Assembly (NCBI GenBank): GCA_009885605.1
Contig: VFKK01000074.1
Location: forward strand, 1-12,144
Length of the DNA: 12,144 nt
Source of the DNA: Cyclobacteriaceae bacterium
GTDB lineage: Bacteria > Bacteroidota > Bacteroidia > Cytophagales > Cyclobacteriaceae
Reading direction: 5' to 3'
Of the stretch, positions 1 through 6,282 are shown piece after piece (positions within the stretch are counted from its first letter, which is position 1; each line of letters begins with the position of its first letter). The notes below the pieces were generated by a model. It saw only the letters and a program-made list of their open reading frames with translations, did not search any database and was not told the DNA's origin. The position numbers were made by a program, and so were the translations under genes.

Positions 1-830
1 GCATCACGCTTGATACCTGCTACTTGTTTTGCGTCCATCACATCATAAAGATTCAATGGCTGTACGATACCTTCCTGGACAGAAACTCTGATTTTTGTTG
101 CTCCTTTTGTTCCTTTTTTGGTGGTAATCAAAACTACACCGTTTGCAGCCTGAGCTCCGTAAATCGCAGCAGCTGCAGCATCTTTCAATACCTCGATAGA
201 CTCAATGTCATTTGGGTTGATAGATGCAAGAGCGTTTTGAGAACCTTGGCCTGAAAGACCACCGTTTGCTACCTGCACACCGTCCACGATGTAAAGTGGA
301 TCATTACCTGCGTTGATGGAGCCCACACCTCTGATACGCACGTTAAGTGTACCTCCTGGCTGACCAGAAGTAGATGTCACCTGAACACCAGCGATACGAC
401 CTTGCATTGCACGGTCAAAAGACTGAACTGGCAAGTTTGCGAAGACTTCACCTTTCACAGATGAAATAGCACCTGTGATTTCTCTTTTCGACTGATCACC
501 GTAAGAGGTGATCACAAACTCGGAAAGAGCTTGAACGTCCGGCTGAAGAGACACACTAATTGATGTCTGATTGCCGATGGTCACTTCCTGGGCAGTTAAA
601 CCCACGAAACTGAAGACCAAAACATTGCTTCCGGCAGGGACACTGATCGAATACTTGCCATCTAAATCTGTGGCAGTTCCAATTGTGGTTCCCTTAACCA
701 GAACTGTGGCACCTGGTACTCCAAGATTATCCTCAGCGGAGGTAACCGTACCGGTAATCACGCGGTTTTGAGCAAATGCCAGAGCACTTCCCAAAAGCAG
801 CATGAGTCCTAGAAGTAAAACTTTCCTCAT
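1..830 (-). CDS. SusC/RagA-family TonB-dependent outer-membrane receptor, N-terminal part (cut by window edge)
   Basis: The first 276 codons of a gene that runs off the left edge. Residues 1-20 form a signal peptide (MRK, then a Leu-rich core, ending AFA before Gln-Asn). Residues about 24-105 form a CarboxypepD_reg-like beta-sandwich (VITGTVTSAEDNLGVPGATV, later DLDGKYSISVPAG). From about 110 comes the TonB plug domain, with the family motifs MQGRIAGVQV, RIRGVGSINAGNDPLYIVDG, IESIEVLKDAAAAAIYGA and NGVVLITTKKG. This N-terminal extension plus plug is diagnostic of SusC/RagA transporters, which import glycans or peptides across the outer membrane with a SusD-like lipoprotein. Full members are about 1000 residues, so the barrel and any susD partner lie outside the window. 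The substrate cannot be told from this part. The ATG at 830 starts directly on the signal peptide, so the start is firm. Confidence 0.95.
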   Translation of the reverse strand, partial: MRKVLLLGLMLLLGSALAFAQNRVITGTVTSAEDNLGVPGATVLVKGTTIGTATDLDGKYSISVPAGSNVLVFSFVGLTAQEVTIGNQTSISVSLQPDVQALSEFVITSYGDQSKREITGAISSVKGEVFANLPVQSFDRAMQGRIAGVQVTSTSGQPGGTLNVRIRGVGSINAGNDPLYIVDGVQVANGGLSGQGSQNALASINPNDIESIEVLKDAAAAAIYGAQAANGVVLITTKKGTKGATKIRVSVQEGIVQPLNLYDVMDAKQVAGIKRD

Positions 831-1292
831 ATTTGATTTGATTATGGTTTAAATAAGGTTCAATGATATCCTTTAAAAGGGAATACCACAACACCATTAC
901 ACAGAAATTAGATGAATGGTTTGAATGATTTTCTTATCTAAATGCTCCTAAAAAATGTTTAATTCAGTATATAATTCTGTAAATGTGTCTTCTTGGGAGG
1001 AAAACGATATTATTATACTGTGAATTAATTGTTAACAAAAGTTAATTGCAGAAATGATTTTTTATTTTTTTTTAAATAATTGAGATAGATCAAAAACAGG
1101 CATTTATTCCTTATTTAGCTTTATTTACAGAATTTTATAAATAATTATAATTATAAAATAAGCTATTATCATTTAAAATAAGATTTAGATAGAATTTAAG
1201 TTTGTTTGAAAAAATTAATTTATTTGAAATTTAATTTAATAGGCAATCGATTAAATCAATCTTTAATTGATTTGACTTAAAAAAAACCAAAA
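831..1292. other. AT-rich spacer upstream of the SusC-type gene
   Basis: 460 bp with no credible ORF on either strand. It is the leader/promoter side of the SusC-type gene (minus) and the 3' side of the OmpA-like gene. It is extremely AT-rich with runs of A and T, densest from 1021 to 1280. No exact TAnnTTTG element was found on the minus strand, so the promoter is not assigned. A weak 8-bp perfect inverted repeat (AAATCAAT at 1253-1260, ATTGATTT at 1266-1273, 5-nt loop) lies 20 nt past the OmpA-like stop. It could help end that transcript, but it is GC-poor and has no good U tract on the minus strand. Confidence 0.5.
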
Positions 1293-3215
1293 TCAGAGTA
1301 CTTTAATAGTAATCCGTCGGTTCAAGGCTTGATTAGTAGACGTTGTATTGGGAACCATAGGCTGGGTGTCACCTTTTCCTTCAGTCAGAACCCTGCCGGG
1401 ATGTAATCCCTGATCGACCAAGTAATTCTGGACGCTTTTTGCCCGCTGCAAACTTAATTGTTTGTTGTACCCAAAACTTCCGATGTTATCCGTATGTCCG
1501 GTTATAAGAATATTTACGTTCGGATTTTCTATCAAAAACTTGTATAATCTCTTAAGGGAACTTAAAGACTCGTTTTCCAGCGTATACTTATCAAATTCAA
1601 AAAAGACGTTTTCGAAAACAAACTCCTCCCCTGAGGCAACCGGTGTCAGTTCGACCTTTAAATCTTTCACGTTTTTGATTTTGTCACGCTCGACATTATA
1701 GATTTTAGGTAAATACCCCTTTTTCTCCACGTACAAGCCCGAAATTGCCTTTTCCGGATATAGCATCATGAAATCCCCGGTTTTTCCATCAGATTGGAAT
1801 TGGTAGAGTGTGCTGTCATTTGTCAGAGAAACCAAGGACAAAGTAGCATCTATAGGTTCACCGGTTTTTGAATTCAAAACTTTCCCCTCGGTCACCGTTA
1901 AATTTTCCCCCAGATAAATCTCCTCGGGAAATTTAAAACGGTAAAGCAACGAGCGATCATTTGCGTTTGCCTCAGTAGTCAATTCGGTAAAGTATGCATA
2001 GTCTTTTTGGGCCGTAATAAAGAGCGCCACCTGATCCAGCTGATCATTGATTGGAAGTCCCAGGTTTTCAGGTTTTTGAAATTCCCCCTTTTCTACTCTT
2101 GAAAGAAAAATGTCCATCCCACCAAACCCTTGATGTCCATTGGATGAGTAGAAAAGAATCTCATTGTTAAAAAACATGAAAGGTGAAATCTCATCCTTTG
2201 GCGAATTGACTATGCTTCCAAGGTTTTTAGACTCTGACCAAGTTTTATCCTTTTGCATGACCGAATACCAGATGTCATTACCACCAAATCCACCTTTCCT
2301 ATTGGAAGAGAAAAACAGGATTCTACCGTCTGCAGAAAGAGAAGGCTGTGAATCCCATGAGCTGGAATTGACTTTTTTGCCCATGTTGGTTGGTCTCTGC
2401 CAAAAGCCATTTACCTTGTAGGCAATATATAAGTCACAGCTTCCTTCTGAGTCCGGCGCATCACATGAGGTATAGATCAGGATTTTTCCATCGGCTGTCA
2501 CCGAGCATGTGCCTTCGTTATAAATGGAATTGATCGTTTGCGCTATACTAATTGGATTGGTCCAGTCCCCATTTGGCTCCAAATAGGCTGTAAAAATATC
2601 TTCCTTGTCATTATTTCCTGTCCCGTCTCTTTTGGTAAATAAAATCTGCTCTCCGTCTGCGGTTAATACTGGAAAATATTGGAGTTGAAATTTATTCAGC
2701 GGTTCCTTCAACTTTTGTTTATCAATCGATCTAGCGTGATCAAGCTGACCAGCCAGGAATTCCATCTGACCCTTCATCTCCACATAATAAATCGACCTCT
2801 TGAAGCTTTCATCGAGCAAGTGCTCCATGGCCTGAAACTGATCCAAAGCTTCTTCAAATCTTCCTTGCTTCAAATAAAGGTTGGTAAATACCCATCCAAA
2901 ATCTGCTACATTTTTTGGGGTTGCATTCTTCCCGGCAAGTCGTTGCTTGCCTGCAATTGCTGTCTTTTCCGCCTCAGGATATTTTCCCTGAGTGATGTAA
3001 AGCTGGGACATTTTCACATAGGCTTCCAAAAATGAGCCTTCTCGGGCTATTGCAGCCTTATATTTTTCAATCGCCTGATCGTATTGCCTGGAGATTGTCA
3101 ATTGTTCTGCTTCCTGATAGAGTTTAATCGCCTTGCCATCAACTATAGAATAGGTCTGACCCTGAGCATAAAGCAGAGTCAGAAAAAACATAATTCCAAA
3201 GAAAAGAGGGCGCAT
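1293..3215 (-). CDS. Exported TPR / PD40 propeller / OmpA-family peptidoglycan-binding protein (PorE-like architecture)
   Basis: 640 residues. A signal peptide covers about 1-19 (hydrophobic core, cut near AQGQ). It has no lipobox cysteine, so it looks soluble or periplasmic rather than a lipoprotein. Residues 25-160 are TPR-like helices. Residues 178-425 hold WD40-like PD40 blades (LTADGEQILFTKR, VTADGKILIYTS, LSADGRILFFSSNRKGGFGG, then a fourth with GFGGMDIF). Residues 438-525 are a carboxypeptidase regulatory-like domain (TEGKVLNSKTGEPIDATLS). Residues 530-640 are an OmpA C-terminal domain with TGHTDNIGS and NKQLSLQRAKSV, keeping Asp576 and Arg591, which bind the diaminopimelate of peptidoglycan, and the closing NRR. 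This domain order matches PorE, which ties the type IX secretion system to peptidoglycan, but Bacteroidota carry several paralogs, so no gene name is given. It starts 4 nt after the queE stop and is probably translationally coupled to it. Confidence 0.9.
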   Translation of the reverse strand: MRPLFFGIMFFLTLLYAQGQTYSIVDGKAIKLYQEAEQLTISRQYDQAIEKYKAAIAREGSFLEAYVKMSQLYITQGKYPEAEKTAIAGKQRLAGKNATPKNVADFGWVFTNLYLKQGRFEEALDQFQAMEHLLDESFKRSIYYVEMKGQMEFLAGQLDHARSIDKQKLKEPLNKFQLQYFPVLTADGEQILFTKRDGTGNNDKEDIFTAYLEPNGDWTNPISIAQTINSIYNEGTCSVTADGKILIYTSCDAPDSEGSCDLYIAYKVNGFWQRPTNMGKKVNSSSWDSQPSLSADGRILFFSSNRKGGFGGNDIWYSVMQKDKTWSESKNLGSIVNSPKDEISPFMFFNNEILFYSSNGHQGFGGMDIFLSRVEKGEFQKPENLGLPINDQLDQVALFITAQKDYAYFTELTTEANANDRSLLYRFKFPEEIYLGENLTVTEGKVLNSKTGEPIDATLSLVSLTNDSTLYQFQSDGKTGDFMMLYPEKAISGLYVEKKGYLPKIYNVERDKIKNVKDLKVELTPVASGEEFVFENVFFEFDKYTLENESLSSLKRLYKFLIENPNVNILITGHTDNIGSFGYNKQLSLQRAKSVQNYLVDQGLHPGRVLTEGKGDTQPMVPNTTSTNQALNRRITIKVL

Positions 3216-3219
3216 GAAC

Positions 3220-3846
3220 TTAGGGTATGTTCATAAATTTATGAGTTTGGAGCGAAATTTTCCAATTCGGATGTTTTTTAACGTAATCTATTATCTCCGA
3301 AGTGAATTTTTCAGCTTTGCTCCACTCCGGCTGAAGTCGCAATTCGCAGGTTGAACTAACCAAAGCGGCATGCTCTTCGGCGAAAGCAAAATCACTCGGG
3401 TGAAATACTACTACTTTCAGTTCGTCTGCTTCAACGTAAATCGAAGGGTGCGGTTTTTTGAATTTTTTAGGGGAAAAGCAAACCCAATCAAAATCTCCCG
3501 AATAGGGATGAGCGCCTGAAGTTTCGATATTGGTCGTAAATCCCTTCTCTTTCAAAAGCCGGGTCAATGGATCCAGATTGTAAATGAGAGGTTCGACTCC
3601 GGTTATAACGACTAATTTGCCGGGATAAGCCATAGCTCCATCGACAATTTCTTCTATTGATAAGATGGGCCACTTTTCTGATTCCCAGGATTCTTTTACA
3701 TCGCACCATATGCACCCCACATCACAGCCTCCAAGCCGGATAAAATAAGCAGGGTATCCTGAAAATGCTCCTTCACCTTGTATCGTGTAAAATGCCTCCA
3801 TCAAAGGAAGCTGAAGCCCTGCGGCCACGAGTTCTTGCGTATTCAT
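3220..3846 (-). CDS. queE: 7-carboxy-7-deazaguanine synthase (radical SAM), queuosine/7-deazapurine pathway
   Basis: 208 residues, normal for the family. QueE converts 6-carboxytetrahydropterin to 7-carboxy-7-deazaguanine using S-adenosylmethionine and a [4Fe-4S] cluster, on the way to preQ0 and queuosine in tRNA. The substrate-site motif YTIQGEG is at 20-26. The cluster cysteines form CxxxCxxC (Cys41, Cys45, Cys48, in GGCDVGCIWCD). ETSGAH and FSPKKFKKPHP follow in the middle, and the C-terminus has the typical LQTHKFMNIP. Odd point: the SAM-binding GGEP motif reads TGVEP (Val84), one base away from Gly (GTC for GGC). The ATG at 3846 gives a family-length N-terminus. The OmpA-like gene follows 4 nt downstream. 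No queC, queD or queF is in view. Confidence 0.93.
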   Translation of the reverse strand: MNTQELVAAGLQLPLMEAFYTIQGEGAFSGYPAYFIRLGGCDVGCIWCDVKESWESEKWPILSIEEIVDGAMAYPGKLVVITGVEPLIYNLDPLTRLLKEKGFTTNIETSGAHPYSGDFDWVCFSPKKFKKPHPSIYVEADELKVVVFHPSDFAFAEEHAALVSSTCELRLQPEWSKAEKFTSEIIDYVKKHPNWKISLQTHKFMNIP

Positions 3847-3900
3847 TTGAATTTTTGTTAAAGCGGGTGATTCGACCGCTAAATGATTCGCGAAGTTATG

Positions 3901-3981
3901 GATTGAAAAATTACAAAATTACAAAATTGAAAAATTGGTCCATTTAATCTTTCAATTTTCAAATCTTCCAATTTTACAATC
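3901..3981. repeat. Imperfect palindrome built of AT-rich octamers, at the GNAT 3' end
   Basis: Arms 3901-3936 and 3946-3981 pair over 36 positions with about 7 mismatches around a 9-nt loop (GGTCCATTT). The left arm is a run of near-identical octamers starting at 3903: TTGAAAAA, TTACAAAA, TTACAAAA, TTGAAAAA. The right arm, read on the minus strand, has the same 8-bp rhythm. It overlaps the last codons and stop of the GNAT gene (stop 3974-3976) and lies upstream of queE. On the minus strand the left arm contains TAATTTTG (3921 to 3914), an exact match to the Bacteroidota -7 element TAnnTTTG, so it might also drive queE. That is weak, because no -33 element fits. Confidence 0.6.
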
Positions 3982-4423
3982 TTTTACTCATCACTATTCG
4001 ATAATCCTCCACTCCACCCTTGGGAAGGACATCTATAATTTTAAATCCTCTTTTCAACCCAAAATTGATCATGTCGGGAAAACGGTTTCTGGTTTTGAAA
4101 AAGACTTTTATAAATCCTTTTTCTCTGGACCAGTTTTCCTGGAAGTCAGCCAAAGCTCTGGCAACGCCTTGTTTCCGGAATTCCGGCCTCACCCCTCCCA
4201 TCCAGGAATAAAAAGTATCGGGGAAATCACTTTGATAACCAACTTTGAATCCAACCAACTCTCCTTCGATTTCTGCAATTAACGCACAATGAAGTCGATG
4301 CCTGAGTCGGCTCTCATAAAAATCAAAAGAAGTCTTTCCGGGAAATTCCGGGATGCGTTCGTGCACCCAGATAATTTCTTCCAGAGAGGCTTCTCGGATA
4401 AGGATTTGGGACTGATTTTTCAA
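3974..4423 (-). CDS. GNAT-family N-acetyltransferase, TTG start
   Basis: 149 residues with one GNAT fold. The early strand-helix is ILIREASLEEIIWVHERIPEF. The acceptor-side strand AEIEGELVGFKVGYQ (about 50-64) is followed by the acetyl-CoA motif A, VRPEFRKQGVARALADF, with the R/Q-x-x-G-x-A pyrophosphate loop at Arg83-Gly86-Ala88. Motif B, MINFGLKRGFKI, is at about 118-129. Substrate is unknown; GNATs acetylate amines on small molecules, peptides or proteins. The start is TTG at 4423: the frame has no ATG between the upstream in-frame stop (TAG at 4469-4471) and the fold, and the fold begins at residue 7. There is no clear Shine-Dalgarno site. The gene sits alone between two palindromic elements, which suggests an independent unit. 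Confidence 0.87.
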   Translation of the reverse strand: MKNQSQILIREASLEEIIWVHERIPEFPGKTSFDFYESRLRHRLHCALIAEIEGELVGFKVGYQSDFPDTFYSWMGGVRPEFRKQGVARALADFQENWSREKGFIKVFFKTRNRFPDMINFGLKRGFKIIDVLPKGGVEDYRIVMSKRL

Positions 4424-4441
4424 GGCTTGAGTTGAAAAGAG

Positions 4442-4500
4442 GGAAGGTGGTAAAGTTGTAAAGTTAAGCTACCCGTAACCTTACAACTTTTCCACCTTCC
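4442..4500. repeat. 25-bp-arm palindrome between the amidohydrolase and GNAT genes; possible terminator
   Basis: Arms 4442-4466 and 4476-4500 match over 25 bp with only 2 mismatches around a 9-nt loop (AGCTACCCG). The left arm again shows an 8-bp rhythm (TAAAGTTG, TAAAGTTA). It starts 10 nt past the amidohydrolase stop on the minus strand and is followed there by CTCTTTTC, so it may end that transcript. It also forms the leader of the TTG-started GNAT gene. Its architecture (octamer rhythm, 9-nt loop) is shared with the element at 3901-3981. Confidence 0.75.
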
Positions 4501-4510
4501 AACATTTAAC

Positions 4511-6109
4511 CTACTTTTTAATCGTCGGATACGTCACACCCAACTGTTCCAAATAGGTATCATACTTTGTCTCGTCGTAGTAAAACTTCTCCAACCGAGG
4601 ACGGAATTGATTCATGATTTCGGTATTCAAATAAATCGGAGGGGCGTCATCCGGACCGATCATTGGCTTGTATTGCTGCTCTTTGGTTTGGACATTTTTA
4701 TAATAATCCCAAGCCGCAGTCACCAATTCCGGTTGAAGTAGGAAATCCAGAATCGTCATCGCCTCCACTTTTGCACCCGCAGTCACACCTTTATGAGCAA
4801 TCGGAGTTGCCATCGCGATCGCATTACTCCAATGATGTCCTGGCAAACCAGGAATATTGGAAGGATATCTTAGAGTCACTGTCGGTACTTTCCAGGAAAC
4901 GTCACCTATGTCGTCTGATCCCCCGGAAACTTCCACACTTGAGGGGATACCCATAGTATCCAATTTAGTTTGCATTCCTTCTATTTTGGAACCCAATTCT
5001 TCCTGCACAGCATTTGCCAAAGCCTGATCGGCTTCTGACCATTCTGGCAAACCGACTTGAAGAATATTTGAATACATCTTTTCAGCTATCACTTTATTAA
5101 AGTGCCTTGGCCATGCAGTTCCAAGGATTTTAGAAGTCATCGTGGTGCCGGTCATCAAAGCAGCTCCTTTCGCAATATCATTTGCCTGACCGTACATCTC
5201 CATAATTCCCGGATAATGAATATCACGGAAATAATACCAGATCGAAGCTTTGGATGGAACGACGTTTGGCTGATCTCCGCCGTCAGTAATCACCGAGTGA
5301 GATCGTTTTAGCGGATGCAAATGCTCACGCTTATAATTCCAACCAATATTCATCAACTCAGTTGCGTCAGCAGCACTTTTTCCTCTCCAGGGTGCACCGG
5401 CAGAATGAGCGGCGTCGCCTGAAAATGTATATTCTACCGAAATCGAACCGGTACCGGTGGCTTGACCGTAGCTTACGCCCAGATTATTTGCCACGTGGGT
5501 AAAAATGCAAATATCGATATCATCAAAGTAGCCGTCTCTCACAAACCATGCTTTCGCAGCCACTAACTCCTCAGCAATTCCCGGCCAGAGAACGAGCGTG
5601 CCTCCGATTTTCTCACGCTCCATTATTTTTTTCACCGCAAGTGCAGCTGTGATATTTAGCGGAATTCCTGAATTATGACCTTCACCGTGTCCTGGCGCGC
5701 CTTCCACCATCGGTTTATGGTAAGCAACTCCAGGATATTGGGAAGCTTTAGGGATATTGTCCACATCACTTCCTAGCGCGATGGTCGGCCCTTCACCATT
5801 GCTCCAAGTCGCAAACCAAGCCGTAGGAATTCCGGAAGTTCCGCGCTCAATCTTAAATCCATTTTGCTCCAAAATTCCGGTGAGATACTTGGAAGACTCA
5901 ACTTCCTGGAAACCAAGCTCCGCAAAGCTGAAAATCTTGTCCACCATCACCTGACTCATTTTATGGTTTTGCTGGACAATTTCAGTCACTTCTTTTTTGA
6001 GGGATTCGATCTGTTCAGGGGAGTATTTCTTTTGTGCAAAAGAAAGATGACTCGCGAAAAGCAGAACCAAAGCCAGAAAAATCTTTGGCGTTGTAATGTT
6101 TGTATTCAT
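4511..6109 (-). CDS. Exported M20-family amidohydrolase, AbgB-like
   Basis: 532 residues from the ATG at 6109. A GTG 33 nt upstream is possible, but the ATG opens directly on a good signal peptide (MNTN, then a Leu-rich core, ending SFAQ near residue 26). The protein matches the M20D/AbgB class, binuclear metal amidohydrolases that split N-acyl amino acids or aminobenzoyl-glutamate. Motifs: FSFAELGFQEVESSKYL (N-terminal substrate region), IALGSDVDNIP, GHGEGHNSG (about 140-147), then GIAEELVAAK with Glu180/Glu181, THV (His205), a dimerisation domain with GDAAHSAGAPWRGKSA, and a C-terminal LPGHHWSN. Odd point: the metal cysteine usual in this class (CGHN) is Glu143 here (EGHN). The real substrate is unknown; a periplasmic or secreted acyl-amino-acid or dipeptide hydrolase is likely. 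It is divergent from leuS. Confidence 0.88.
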   Translation of the reverse strand: MNTNITTPKIFLALVLLFASHLSFAQKKYSPEQIESLKKEVTEIVQQNHKMSQVMVDKIFSFAELGFQEVESSKYLTGILEQNGFKIERGTSGIPTAWFATWSNGEGPTIALGSDVDNIPKASQYPGVAYHKPMVEGAPGHGEGHNSGIPLNITAALAVKKIMEREKIGGTLVLWPGIAEELVAAKAWFVRDGYFDDIDICIFTHVANNLGVSYGQATGTGSISVEYTFSGDAAHSAGAPWRGKSAADATELMNIGWNYKREHLHPLKRSHSVITDGGDQPNVVPSKASIWYYFRDIHYPGIMEMYGQANDIAKGAALMTGTTMTSKILGTAWPRHFNKVIAEKMYSNILQVGLPEWSEADQALANAVQEELGSKIEGMQTKLDTMGIPSSVEVSGGSDDIGDVSWKVPTVTLRYPSNIPGLPGHHWSNAIAMATPIAHKGVTAGAKVEAMTILDFLLQPELVTAAWDYYKNVQTKEQQYKPMIGPDDAPPIYLNTEIMNQFRPRLEKFYYDETKYDTYLEQLGVTYPTIKK

Positions 6110-6238
6110 GGGATTGGTGGATAGTATAAGTTCAAAATACACAAAAAAGAGAAAGCGCTTGAATTAAAATTGACCAATGGGCAGAAACTCAGGACGGGAG
6201 GAATTACTAATTTGAATTCCAAACCCGGTCAAAATTTC

Positions 6239-6246
6239 TATTTTTG
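6239..6246 (+). promoter_or_regulatory. Bacteroidota -7 promoter element (TATTTTTG) for leuS
   Basis: An exact TAnnTTTG lies 36 bp before the leuS ATG. A TTTG at 6211-6214 is a possible -33 partner, though the 24-bp spacer is longer than the usual 19-20. Transcription would start near 6251-6254 with a leader of about 30 nt. The in-frame TTG at 6244 lies inside this element, which supports the ATG at 6283 as the true start. Confidence 0.55.
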
Positions 6247-6282
6247 CAGGCGTTTAGAAGAAAAATCAAAAAAAATTCAATC

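Noticed and set aside
6110..6142. GTG at 6142 as the amidohydrolase start
   Set aside because: It would add 11 residues in front of a complete signal peptide that begins at the ATG at 6109.
6244..6282. TTG at 6244 as the leuS start
   Set aside because: It lies inside the exact -7 element TATTTTTG, so it would precede the transcript start, and family alignment begins at MAEYSFREIEKKW (6283).
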